Below are positions 22,928-33,966 of a stretch of 64,000 nucleotides of DNA, piece after piece. The translations under genes and the position numbers were made by a program. Under the pieces are notes generated by a model. That model was given only the letters and a program-made list of their open reading frames with translations. It was not told where the DNA came from and did no database searches. Position 1 is the first letter of the stretch; the number at the start of each line of letters is the position of its first letter. The stretch is from Gnetum montanum (taxonomy: Eukaryota > Streptophyta > Gnetopsida > Gnetales > Gnetaceae), in NCBI GenBank assembly GCA_015680685.1, contig MNCI01004871.1, positions 556,770 through 620,769 on the forward strand, given 5' to 3'.

Positions 22928-23706
22928 TGATGAGTGGCAAGGTACCCCTACACTCAACCATACGAATACGAGCATCTCACGTGTGATCCGGTCGAACTCC
23001 AAGGACTAAGTGCTTACGCACCTTAATGGAACACTTAAGGTTAATCAATCGTTGTCTTCCCAAACTTACTTGTATTGTCACAGTTGTATGGTTAAGTAAG
23101 CTTGAGGTATATGATTTTTATATCTTTTATCTTTTTAATGTCTTATGCTAATAGGGGAAGGTGAAGAGAACTAAGTGACTAACTTTCATTAACTATTCAC
23201 TAACTAAGCTCTAATTGTTCCTAACACCAGTATCTGTTCCCACTTGCCGCACACATCCTGAACCAGTGCAATGCTGCTGGGATTACCAAACGCTAATTGT
23301 TACTGAGCCACCAAGTGCTGCACACATGCTCGAAGTGGTCATACTGAGTGCACTTAACTAGGAGAGTCAAGGGTTGAGAGAGATTAATTAACTAAAAAAG
23401 CATTTAATCATTCAACAATAATTAATTACTATTTAGCTTAGTCCATATGCTGCAAGGTTTATCATAAAGTTCGTATCTATTGTCGTACACAAATGTGTGC
23501 TTAGGTACAATTTTCTCAGATAAAGATCTATTTACTTTAAGACTCCTACTACGGGCACAGGGAAATTATTCTGACTCTGGAATGGTAAAACTGCAAGGGT
23601 GTAGCTAAGGGTCTAAGTCTAACTACTTAAACCAAGGGAATCTGCCTCTTATTTATAGATAATAATATGGGACGCGATATCGCGTACGCGATATTGTGGC
23701 TCATCA
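22928..23706 (-). repeat. 5' LTR of E2
   Basis: 779-bp LTR (TGATGAG...CTCATCA ends intact). The U3 starts with the near-perfect palindrome GATATCGCGTACGCGATATT (minus strand seen from 23700) and a TATA box near 23650. It pairs with 3102-3927; target duplication ACGGT follows at 23707-23711. Confidence 0.85.
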
Positions 23707-24292
23707 ACGGTCATGTAACCCACTAAAATTATGTGCTTAATTCATATTCGAATCATGGAATTGAATATATTATGTGACCATTGCAACTCATATATTTTTA
23801 TTGAAATGGGAAACCCTAGCTAAGTAATTTTGAAATTCTCATTATGGAAATAAAATATATAGACTGTAAGAAGACTCAAGAAATGTAGAAAAATTATGCT
23901 ACTATTTTCATGTCTTTTAAAATTTATGATATAAATTACAAATTAAATGTTCCCAAGATGGTTTTCCTTAAGATCAACACATTACTCCAAATATGTTATA
24001 TTTTCAAGAACATACACCAAAATCATATCCTATGTGTTGATACATGATCATATAGGGTAGTCTCATTTGAAATATAAACTAAAAAAATGATATGTTTATG
24101 GACAAGGTTGCACAGCCATGACACCCACTAAAATTAGATTCCTAATTCGTTTTTGAATCATGAAATTGCATATATGATGTAAGCATTGAAATCCATAGAC
24201 ATTTTCATTGAAATGAGAAAACCCAACTAAATATTTCCAAAATTCCTAGCATGGAAATAAAATATGTAGATTGTAAGAAGACTTAAAGAATG
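23707..24292. repeat. Satellite S1, right part
   Basis: Continuation of the S1 array interrupted by E2: catgtaacccactaaaatta at 23711 continues the unit broken at 3101. A further unit runs from 23923 to about 24292, where the sequence passes into satellite S2 at 'gttacaaatc'. No gene. Confidence 0.75.
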
Positions 24293-26006
24293 TTACAAAT
24301 CGAAGTGTAAATCATGTTGGTTGCTTATCCATGTAAGTTTCTATTTGATTGATGATATACATGACACAATGTGATTACATAGCATTCCTTTTTGTGTCCT
24401 ACCTCTAGGAGATCATGACCTCATCCATTTATCTAGGAAGCACTATCATGCATGTTACATATCAAAGTATAAACCATGTAGGTTACCCATTTGGGCAAGT
24501 TCTTGTTTGGTTGGTAATATAAATGACACAATGAAATTATGTAGCATTCCTTTCCATGTCTTACCTCTAGGAGATCATGAACTTATATATTTTTCTAGGA
24601 AGCCCTATCATGTATGTTATAGATCAAAGTGTAAACCATGTAGGTTGCCTATTCATATATGTTCCTATTTGGATGATGACATTTGTAAACCATTTTTCTT
24701 CGATATGTTTGTCATGTAGGATGCCCAATTGTGCATGTTACAAATCCAAGTGTAAACCATGTAGGTTGCTCATCTATGTAAGTTTTTATTTAGTTGATTA
24801 TATACATGATACAATGTGATTATATAGCATTCCTTTCCATGTCCTACCTCTAGAGGATTATGAACTTATCTATTCATCTAGGAAGTCTAATCATGCATGT
24901 TACAAATCAAAATGTAAACCATGTAGGTTTTCCATCAATGCATATTCTTATGTGGGTGATGACATTCATAAACCATTTCCCTTTAGTATGCTTGTTACAT
25001 AGGATGTCCAATTGTGCATGTTACAAATCTAAGTGTAAACCATTTAGGTTGCTTGTTTGTGCAAATTCTCATTTCGTTGAAGATATACATGAGATAGTAT
25101 GATTACATAGCATTCCTTTCCATGTCCTACATCTAAGAGATCATAAAATTATCTATTCATCTAAAAAGCCTTGTCATGCATATTATAGATCAAAGTGTAA
25201 ACCATGTAGGTTTTTCATTTGTACATGTTCCTATTTGGGGAAATGATATTTGTAACCATTTTCCTTTGGTATGTTTGTTATGTAGGATGCTCGATCGTAC
25301 ATGTTACCATGTAGGTTGCTCATCCATGCAAGTTCCTATTTAGTTGATGATATACATGACATTGTATGATTACATAGCCTTCTTTTTTGTGTCCTACCTC
25401 TAGGAGATCATGAACTTATCTATTCATCTAGAAAGCCTGGTCATGCATGTTATAGATTAAAGTATAAAGCATGTAGGTTGCCCATTCTTATATGTTCCTA
25501 TTTGGGTGATGACATTCATAAACTATTTCCCTTTAGTATGTTTGTTATGTAGGATTCCTGCTCATGCATGTTATAGATCAAAGTGTTAGCCATGTAGGTG
25601 TCCTATCCATGCATATTCCCATTTGGGTGATGACATTTGTAATCTATTTCCTTTTAGTATGTTTGTTTTGTAGGATGCCTAATAATACATGTTATAAATC
25701 AAAGTATAAACCATGTAGGTTGTCCATTCATGCATGTTCCTATTTGGTTGATGATATACATGATATAGTATGATTATGTAGCATTCCTTTCTATGTCCTA
25801 CCTCTATGAGATCATGAACTTATCTATTCATCTAGGAAGCCCTATCATGCATGTTATGGATCAAAGTGTAAACCATGTAGGTTACCTAACAATACATGTT
25901 CCTTTTTAGGTGATAACATTCATAAACCATTTTCCTTTAGTATTTTTGTTGTGTAGGATGTCCAATTATGCATGTTATAGATCAAAGTTCAAACCATATA
26001 GGTTGT
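24293..26006. repeat. Satellite S2, first block (dimeric, about 282 bp)
   Basis: Tandem repeat whose unit consists of two diverged halves of about 120 and 162 bases, both containing a version of GTAAACCATGTAGGTTG. The longer half also carries 'catagcattcctttccatg' and 'gaacttatctattcatctag'. The latter recurs at about 24578, 24862, 25144, 25411 and 25813. The plus-strand frame stays open over parts of the array (HLGSPxMHV, CYKSKCKPCR type), which I read as a by-product of the repeat. The array is cut by E4 at 26007. Confidence 0.85.
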
Positions 26007-27127
26007 TGAGGATCGAGAACTTAGAAGGAAAGTTGAATAAGTTTCCCACTTAAAATTGCTACAACCACCAAAAATAAACATAATATTTACATGGTTCTCC
26101 AACCTGGATACTTTCACACTTGGAGGATAGAATCGATGCATACCTCTAGACTTTGTTGCTTCCAAAATATGGTTTGAAGGACATCACAACCTTTACAAGA
26201 TTTGAGCTCTACTCTAGAGTGTTTCATCACTACAAAATAACACAACCTTGCAAGGATCCAACAAGCTCAAAATGTGGTTTAAAGGATTCTAGAACCTTTA
26301 CAAACATGACCTCTAGACCAAATTGTTTTGTCACCACAAAACCACTCAACCCCACAAGGTCCTAACAAGCTAAATGAAGATGCCTTCCTACAAGAAGCAC
26401 ATCAATCTTGTACGACTATAAAGAAAGAAAGAAAAAGATCAAGGAGAAATTGTAAATTAATTTATAGAGTCCTTACAATGAGGCTTAATACAACTAATAC
26501 ATACAAAAGATAATACAATGAAGAACAAACACAAAATTTCTTTGAATAGCCTTGGATAGATTTGACAATAAATAGTACATTCACAATTCCCAAGAATTCC
26601 ACTTAGTCTTATCCTCTTTGAGTTTCCAAAAACTCATTGGAATTCATGTAACAACTATCAAATGGCTAGTATAGATGTCTACTTCAAGGATGAGACATCT
26701 AACTAAAACCACCCTCAATGTAGGAGAGACATCTACCCAAATGTTGAGATGTCTACAGTGAAATGTCTACCATGAGAAATCTTCTCTCCATGATAGATGT
26801 TTGTTTTTTTTGTAATACGTCTACTTTGCTGGAACATTTTGAGATGTGAAGCATTCCTTTGGCATTTTCGCTTCTTAGTAGTCCATGGAACATCTTTGTT
26901 TGGCTCATAGACTCCATTTCCATCAATGCTCTCATCTTGTCTAATTAGTCTTCATTTTGACATCTCATTATGGATCTTGTTGTAATTTATCTTTTGTTCT
27001 AAAGTCTTTGATCTCTATTTAAAGTCCTTACTCATTATACTCTTTCATGGTCATGCAAGATTACAATCACATACATATTCTACATTCTTCATTTTCTTTA
27101 AGATTTTGACATACCAAAAGGTTAAAA
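26007..27127 (-). repeat. 3' LTR of E4
   Basis: 1121-bp LTR homologous to 31385-32500. Motif array of AGATGTCTAC / GTAGACATCT type at about 26665-26830. ORFs read here are incidental. Confidence 0.85.
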
Positions 27128-27405
27128 ATCTTTCCCTTTTTGGTGATGTCCAAAACATAAGAAAATGGATTAGTACATTCCATAGTATATAAATTATATG
27201 ATAAATCATACAGGCATTTAAGATGTATAAATTATAAAGGCAGCAAAGGGTATCACTGGAATGGGAATATAAAGGCTCAAGTCAATGGGTTCAAATCACA
27301 TGTATCCACAAGAAGGAGAAATTGATAACATCATAAAGTCTCCATCATATGATATAGCCAAAAGGACAAACAAATAACTTATTTCCAATGCTCAAACTGT
27401 TCACA

Positions 27406-27428
27406 TTATATATATATATATATATATC
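27406..27428. repeat. (TA)n microsatellite
   Basis: About 11 uninterrupted TA dinucleotides in the AT-rich 3' untranslated part of E4 (27128-27620), in which I see no gene. Confidence 0.9.
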
Positions 27429-27639
27429 ATCAATAATATAAACAATCAACAAACATATCACAAACTATTCAAATAATTAAAAATTTACCATCATCACAAA
27501 CTAGCCAAAATATAGCATGATCACATAAAGACATATGTCCATCATAAACACATCATCCATATACTAACACAACTATCCAAATTCTCCCCCTTTTTGAACA
27601 TCATCCAAAAGGAGGGATCATCAAGAGTATCTATCTACT

Positions 27640-29033
27640 AACCTTGGTGCCATCATCAAAGTCATCATTGGAGGCAGCTACTACATGAGAGGGTCTATCT
27701 GCCTAATCTTAATCATCATCACTATTGGTGCTAGTGTTGGTGCTGGTGCTAGAGACATGCTACTCATCATCATCATCATCTGAAGATGTAACTATGATGG
27801 GAGCTCTACAAGGCCATAGCTTCACCCAAAACTGAGATGAAGTAAGTGGATGAGATGGTGCGTACTAAGAAGATGAGAAAGCATCCTTCCTCTAGTATGT
27901 AATAGGATCAAGTGGTCTCCACTGAGATGTGGTTCCAAATATGCTCTCCATTGCTTGCTATTCAAAGGTTTAAGGAACATCCTCATGAATGTGAGGGCTA
28001 GGTCTAAGCTACACAAGATTAGGAAATTCCCCTTGGAGATGTACTTGCTATGCATCAAGATCCTCAAAATTAGAGGCATTTCCCTAGTCATATGCTTAAG
28101 ATGGCCTAGCAGCTGTAGAGTGCTTGGCTAGTGTGAGATAATCCTCCTCACTATCTAACATGAGAGGAGTGGCAATCTTCTCAAATAGTTGCCCATCTAA
28201 AGGAAGAGGCACTCCAAGCACATCCATTTTCTTACGAAGGTAAGAGAGGTTTCATCTAGTCATCCCAAGAGTCCTAAAAAAAGGTTTTAGGATCTTCTTG
28301 TGCATTGATTTCACTTGGTCACTAATAGCTTGGGACATTATCAACTGAGAAGAGAACCTAGGATGTGATGAATATTTCTTCTTTCTTACTTTTTGAGGTC
28401 TAGAGCTTGGTTTTGTAGGTTCTATGTAAGTGGTGCTTCTTTTCTATGAATACTCACCCAAGAATAGTTTTACCTTTCAGTAGAGGCATATTAGGAATAG
28501 GCACTCCTCATTGATGAATCAATAGATTGATAAGAAAAGGATGTCCATAAACCGTCTCTTTAGTGAAAAGACCTCACATGTCTATGTGCAAGATATGTCC
28601 CAAGTCTAATAGAAAATATAGGACAAATGCTTGGGCCAATAATAAATAACTATAACTTCCCCCTTTAATAATGATATTATACAGCATAATAAGGAAGAGT
28701 GTAGACACATCTAGGGCCATCTGACTTCTAAGCACTTTACCACTTCTCAACGACACTAAATGACCAAAAAGAGCATCACATAACTCATCATGGGAAATAG
28801 GGATTACACCATTTGAGAAAATATCAAATAGAGTAAATGGTGATCCTATGAACATTTGAGCTAGAAATGTCAAGAACGACATTGACTACTTGGGAAGTTA
28901 CCTCAACTCAATATTATACTTCAATGAAATAAAACAAAGGTAGATATGTGTTTGTTATGCTTGAAGATGCTCCCTTGGACTTTTTGCTCTTGTGTGGTGG
29001 AGCCCTAGACATCCCAATCTTCTTATCTGCCAT
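27640..29033 (-). pseudogene. Extra ORF of E4 (unknown, acidic C-terminus)
   Basis: ATG at 29033 begins MADKKIGMSRAPPHKSKKSK, a basic start, followed by a stop/frameshift. A 102-residue open stretch (28882-28574) contains SPFTLFDIFSNGVIPI and DELCDALFGHLVSLRSGKVL; it recalls the helical domain of plant retroelement-encoded 'putative plant transposon proteins', but the similarity is weak. The end is strongly acidic and Ser/Thr-rich (VTSSDDDDDE near 27790, then SNDDFDDGTK). It lies downstream of a TATA box and motif array of its own (29135-29350), so it was probably a separate transcription unit. Several stops; not functional as read. Confidence 0.45.
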
Positions 29034-29134
29034 GGATTTGCAAGGAAATGAACTAATTTGTGTTGTGATGGAAGCCCTAATTATCTACTCTTGGTCATCT
29101 AAGCTTGGATGAGGAAAATGAAAAAAATGAGGCG

Positions 29135-29350
29135 TGTTTTCTTTATATAATCATAGCTTTTAAGGGTTTCTCCCAAAAAGTTAAACATCTAATTCAACTA
29201 GTAGACATCTATACTGCATCTAATGATTCTTAGATAGACATCTATCTATAGATGTAAACATCTATGAGTAAACTTCTATCTACAGATGTAGACATCTATC
29301 TTTTAAGTATAGATGTCTAAGGGTAGATGTCTGCAGGTGGACATCTACAC
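29135..29350 (-). promoter_or_regulatory. Internal LTR-like promoter of E4
   Basis: On the minus strand eight or so copies of AGATGT(C)TA / TAGACATCT in both orientations (29350 to 29183) are followed by GATTATATAAAG (about 29152-29141) and, about 110 bases on, the ATG at 29033. The same motif array is found in the U3 of both E4 LTRs (26665-26830 and 32024-32205). This arrangement suggests a second promoter inside the element. Confidence 0.55.
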
Positions 29351-29739
29351 TAACAGTAAAATGTCTAAAGTATGGGAAATTTTAGGGATAGTTGTCATGG
29401 ATTATAGTCTTACAAGATTTTCTTTTCTTAAATAAGAAACTAAAAACTTACCTCTACATACCTTGCTTCCTTATGAAAGATCATGATTCTATAGGGATTG
29501 TGAATGAGGTTCTTCTTTTGGAGTTCCTTCTTTCTTTGTACAAATTTCTTGTATTTCCAATGTCTGACTTCCCTTTACAAAATTTTTGGTGGAAGTTCTT
29601 ATACCTTCTTCTTTTTACTTAATTCTCCACACCCTTTTTCTTTTCTTTCCCTTTTGATTTATCTTTCACTTCCTTTTTTCCTACAAGATTTCCTTTCTAG
29701 GCACCTTTAAGTAAGATCGAGGAATATTATGATTTGACA

Positions 29740-31330
29740 AAGTATTCATGTTGTGATATTTAAATTGCAATTCCATTGCTTATGCCCAATTCTACCACAA
29801 TAATAACATCTAATTTTTCTACTTTGGTTCAAGTAATCAAACCTTGGAGCTGCCTTTTGTTTGGATGACGTGTCTATTGATACTTCTACTCTTAGTGCAA
29901 CCTTTTCTTGTATGTTGATACTTATTCTTGTTGACAACATTCCAGTCCACTTTTCTCATGTGAAGTTCTTCCTTGTCCTAGAACTATGCAAAGGGATTCC
30001 TTTCCTTTAACAAGTCTCTCATTCACAAATTTTATATCTGCCAATTCTCTTTTAATCTACTTATAAGATAAGGTTAGTTTTTCATTCTTAGTTCTTAGGT
30101 TTGAGTTTTCTTGTGAGAGATCTAAATATTTTATTTTGAGTAGAGAGAATTACTTTTCGTTATCTTTTAGAGCCTTCTTTAGCTTGATATAAATACTTTG
30201 AAAGGACAATAGTTCATTACATAATAGGTCATACCTTTCTTCATCAATCTCTATTATTTAATCATCATATTTAGTTGTTCTATCATCATCTTCTGTAAGA
30301 GCCATGCAAATGATATCTGAATCTTGTGAGGCCTCTACTTCCTCTTCACTTTGTTCTTCATCCTAGCTAGTGAAGATGTTGTTCTTTTTGGACTCAACTT
30401 TCAATTGATCTCCTTTTTAGATCTTACTAGCACTGGGACATTCAAAGTCCACATGGCCTCTTCCACCACAAACCTAACATTCTATAGAAAATGCATTAAA
30501 ATTTGAATTTGTAAAGTTCTTACCTTTCTCTTTACCTTTGGCATTGGGTTGATTGGAGCCTGGTTGATTGAAGCTTCTTCCTTTCTTTGCAAGAAGTCTT
30601 TGAACACTCTTTGATAGAAGAGCTAGTTCATCTTCACTATTTGGCTCTTGTTCAATCATCTTCTTCTCCTTTTATGTAGATTTGAGGGTGAAGGGCTTTT
30701 CTTTTATTACTCTTTTACTTATGAGATTCATCTCATAAGCAATAAGTGTGCTTTGAAGCTTGTCAAATTTTAGTACTAAGAAATCTCTAATTTCTTCCAT
30801 GGCTATGACTTTCAGTCTGAACTTGGGCTACAAGCTTCTAATCATTTTTATGATCACATCACTCTCTGGTAAGTCCTTTCCTATCCCACATATGGCTACT
30901 ACTAAGTCATTAGCTCTAGAGAAATAATCTTTTATTTTCTCTCCTTCTTTCATTTTAAGCTTATCATATTCATTTTGCAACACTAAAAGTTTTGATTTCT
31001 TGATAATAGATGTGCCCTCATAAGTTGCCTCTAAAATTTTCCATATTTCCATTGCAATTTTATACCCAACTATTCTATTAAACTTAGATTTATTCAACAC
31101 ACAATAAAGATAATTCTTAGCTTTTGAATCAAGCATGAACTTATCTTTTTCTTCTAAAGTCCATTTGCTTCATGACTTGAGTGCTCTTATGAGGCTGTCG
31201 ATGGGTGGTATGTAGCCTTTAAGAATTGACTCCTAGACTTCAAATTCCATGAATTCAAAGAATCCTTACATTCTTTCCTTCTAATCTATGAACTCAAACC
31301 CATCAAATATTGATGGCTTAACCTCCATTG
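29740..31330 (-). pseudogene. gag: gag of E4 (Ty1/copia-like)
   Basis: Minus-strand ATG at 31330 opens MEVKPSIFDGFEFID, typical for a copia gag start (FDG followed by a Trp lost to a stop). The UBN2-like capsid region is open from 31136 to 30828 (AKNYLYCVLNKSKFNRI, IWKILEATYEGT, KLKMKEGEKIKDYFSRANDL). Then NSEDELALLSKSVQRLLAK, a basic Gly/Asn stretch, and two CX2CX4HX4C knuckles: C*VCGGRGHVDFEC near 30480-30430 (second residue is a stop) and CYYCGRIGHKQWNC near 29820-29765. After the second knuckle a copia element should continue into protease; here coding capacity ends. At least eight stops. Confidence 0.75.
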
Positions 31331-31367
31331 TTCACTCTTGAAATGTGAAGCATGAACTTGAGAGTAC

Positions 31368-31383
31368 TGGGCTCCAATACCAC
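31368..31383 (-). other. Primer binding site of E4 (initiator-Met type, diverged)
   Basis: Minus-strand TGGTATTGGAGCCCAG lies two bases inside the 5' LTR; it resembles the common TGGTATCAGAGCC site complementary to initiator tRNA-Met. Confidence 0.7.
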
Positions 31384-31384
31384 T

Positions 31385-32500
31385 TGAGAATTGCAAACTT
31401 AAATTAAAATTTTTGTAGCCACCAAAATCAAACATAATTTTTACATGGTATTCCAACTTGGATACATCCAGACTCAGAGGATAGAATCCATGCACACCTC
31501 CAAACTTTTTTGCTTCAAAAATATGGTTTGAAGAGCACCAAAATCTTTATAAGATTTATGCTCTGCTCTATAGTATTTCATCACTATGTAACCACTCAAC
31601 CTTGAAAGGTCCCAAAAAGCTAAAAAAGTGATTTAAAGGATTCCACAAACTTTACAAATGTGAGCTCCACACTAGAGTGTTTTGTCACTACAAAAGCATT
31701 CAACCCCATAAGGTCCTAACAAGCTCAACAAAGATGCCTTCTCGCAAGAAGTACACCAATCCTGTAGGACTACAAAGAAAAAAAGAAAAAGATCAAGGAG
31801 AAAGTCTAACTAAATTTACAGATTCCTTGCAATGAGGCTTAATACAACTAATACATACAAAAGATAATACAATGAAGAACAAACACAAAATTTCTTTGAA
31901 TAGCCTTGGATAGATTTGACAATAATAGTACATTCACAATTCCCAAGAATTCTACTTAGTCTTATACTCTTTGAAGTTCCAAAAACCCCTTGGAATTCAT
32001 GTAACAACTATCAAATGGCTAGTATAGATGTCTACTTTAAGGATGAGACATCTAACTAAAACCACCCTCAATGTAGGAGAGACATCTACCCAAATGTTGA
32101 GATGTCTACAGTGAAATGTCTATCATGAGATGTCTTCTCTCCATGATATATGTCTATTCTTTTTACTTTTTATTTTTTATTTTTTTGTAGGATGTCTACT
32201 TTGTTGGAACATTTTGAGATGTGAAGCATTCCTTTGGAATTTTTTCTTCTCAATAGTCCATGGAACATTTTCGTTTGGCTCATAGACTTCGTTTCCATCC
32301 ATGCTCTCATTTTTTCCAATTCTTCTTTGTTTTGACATCTCATCATGGATCTTATTGTAATTTAGCTCTTTTTCTAAAGTATTGGATCTCCATTTGAAGT
32401 CACTACTCATTATACCCATTCATGGTCCTGTAAGATTACAATCACACATACTCCACATTCTCCATTTTCTTTAAGGTTTTGACATACCAAAAGGTTAACA
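31385..32500 (-). repeat. 5' LTR of E4
   Basis: 1116-bp LTR, TGTTAACC...CTCA on the minus strand. The U3 has the AGATGTCTAC/GTAGACATCT array at 32024-32205; a TATA-like GTATAAGAC is near 31955. It pairs with 26007-27127. Confidence 0.85.
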
Positions 32501-32805
32501 ATTATCTATCCATGCAAGTTCTTATTTGATTGACGATATACATGACACAGTGTGATTACATAGTATTTCTTTTTGTGTCCTACCTATAGGAGATCATGAA
32601 CTTATCTATTCCTCTAGAAAGCCTTATCATACATGTTAAAGATCAAAGTGTAAATCATGTAAGTTTCTTATTTATGCATGTTCCTATTTGGTTGATGATA
32701 TACATGACATAGTATAATTACATAGCATTCCTTTCCATGTCCTACTTCTAGGAGATTATGACCTTATCTATTCATCTAGGTAGCCCTATTGTGCATGTTA
32801 TAGAT
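32501..32805. repeat. Satellite S2, second block
   Basis: About one S2 unit trapped between E4 and E5. The sequence 'tatccatgcaagttcttattt' at 32506 continues the unit cut at 26006, and 'catgttatagat' at 32794-32805 is continued by 'cagatcaaagtg' at 43052. Confidence 0.85.
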
Positions 32806-33820
32806 TGATGAGCTGCGATATCGCATGGGCTGTGATATCGCGTACGCGATATCATGACCGTCATGATATCGCATCCCATGTGATATCGCGTCGTCCCCTG
32901 CGATATCGCGTACACGATATCACAGTGCACCGTCATATCTATAAATAAGAGGTGGCTCTCCCTTGTTTCATCATCCTAGGCTAGAAGTAGGAAAACTCTG
33001 GCAGATTGATAACTCTAGAGATAAAATATTTTCCATGTGCCCGCAGTAGGAGTCCTAAAGTGAATGGATCTTTATTCAAGCAACATTGTACCTGAACACA
33101 AGTTGTGTACAGAAATAAAGACGAACTTCCTGGATAAACCTTGCAGTTCATGGAATAGGATTTTATTTTAATGTTATTTATTATTTTCTCTCTCACCCTT
33201 ATCTCCTAGTAATGCGGAATGAGTATGACTTGATTACGAGCATTTAAGGATGTGTACGGCTAATCAAGGAATGGATGCTCATTGCAACGCGGAATGAGTA
33301 CGACTAGATTACGAGCATTTAAGGATGTGTATGGATAATCAAGGAACGGATGCTCATCATACTTAGGCTAGATTAGATTCTCTCAACCCTTTCCTCCTAG
33401 TTAAGTGCCTCAGTATGACCACTTCGAGCACGTGCGTTACGCGTGGTGATCCCAACAACGATTAGCTTTTGGTAGCCACGATTGCATCGGTTCAAGGTGT
33501 GTACGGTAAGTGGGGATGGATGTTGATGCTAGGTTAATTTAGACTTAGTTAGTTAGTTAGTTAAAGTTAGGAATTAGTCTTCTCAACCCTTCACCTCAAT
33601 AGCATAGGAGATAAAAGATAAAAAGATATAAAAATCATATACCTCAGACTTGCTTAACCATACACTGTGACAACTACAAGTAAGTTTGGGAAGACAACGA
33701 ATGATTAACCTTAAGTGTTCCATGGGGCATGTAGGCACTTAGTCTATGAAGTTTGACTGGATCATGCATGCTACGCTCGTATCCGTATGGTTGAGTGTAG
33801 GGGTACCTCGCAACTCATCA
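32806..33820 (+). repeat. 5' LTR of E5
   Basis: 1015 bp, TGATGAG...CTCATCA. It is 75 bp longer than the 3' LTR because a 75-bp segment (33211-33285) is tandemly duplicated (33286-33360). The end is set by the primer binding site at 33821. Confidence 0.92.
32811..32952 (+). promoter_or_regulatory. CGATATCG palindrome array and TATA box in U3 of E5
   Basis: Seven or so GATATCGC-type units precede a TATA box (tctataaataagagg, about 32937-32951). One pair forms the perfect 20-base palindrome GATATCGCGTACGCGATATC at 32834-32853. The corresponding arrays in other LTRs are 42115-42225, 56375-56455 and 62450-62475, each 20-40 bases ahead of an identical TATA context. Confidence 0.65.
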
Positions 33821-33839
33821 TTGGTGCCGTTGCTGGGGA
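33821..33839 (+). other. Primer binding site of E5 (tRNA-Asp type)
   Basis: TTGGTGCCGTTGCTGGGGA, two differences from the perfect tRNA-Asp complement at 49608. Confidence 0.85.
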
Positions 33840-33966
33840 CTAAGTGTTTGTGTGCTGAATAGAACATAGGACATCACTCACATTGTTGGGAGCCTAAATG
33901 AACCTTTGGGTTAATTAAAGAAAAAAAATTTATATAATGGTAAAATTAGCATACCAATAAGACACT

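Larger units (their letters stand above)
3102..23706 (-). mobile_element. E2: full-length Athila-like Ty3/gypsy element, split by E3
   Basis: Minus-strand element bounded by LTRs at 22928-23706 (5') and 3102-3927 (3'), with target duplications ACAGT (3097-3101) and ACGGT (23707-23711, one mismatch). The order on the minus strand is primer binding site, gag, protease, RT, RNase H, integrase, then about 2 kb of 3' non-coding sequence and the polypurine tract. Without E3 it would be about 9.9 kb. The protease motif VDLGS, the RT block FKDHFPLPF and the tRNA-Asp site place it near the Athila lineage; the RT lacks the longer insertion I expect in typical Athila between KKGG and WRVC, so it may be a distinct branch. 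All coding parts are decayed. Confidence 0.9.
26007..32500 (-). mobile_element. E4: copia-like gag-only retrotransposon with an extra ORF
   Basis: Minus-strand element in satellite S2, LTRs 31385-32500 (5') and 26007-27127 (3'), with diverged target duplications gttgt (26002-26006) and attat (32501-32505) that restore the S2 unit. The primer binding site resembles the initiator-Met tRNA type used by most Ty1/copia elements; the polypurine tract is AAAAAGGGAAAGAT (minus strand, just right of 27127). The 4.3-kb interior has a copia-type gag (UBN2-like) with two zinc knuckles and a second ORF with its own promoter-like block. No protease, integrase, RT or RNase H can be found. Confidence 0.8.

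Noticed and set aside
29392-29710. Plus-strand hydrophobic ORFs within E4
   Set aside because: Antisense to the degraded interior of E4, T-rich, with no partner in other copies that could be checked.
32811-32930. CGATATCG arrays considered as CRISPR-like repeats or an origin with iterons
   Set aside because: Spacing is irregular, there are no unique spacers, and they occur at fixed distance from TATA boxes in LTRs of a plant genome.
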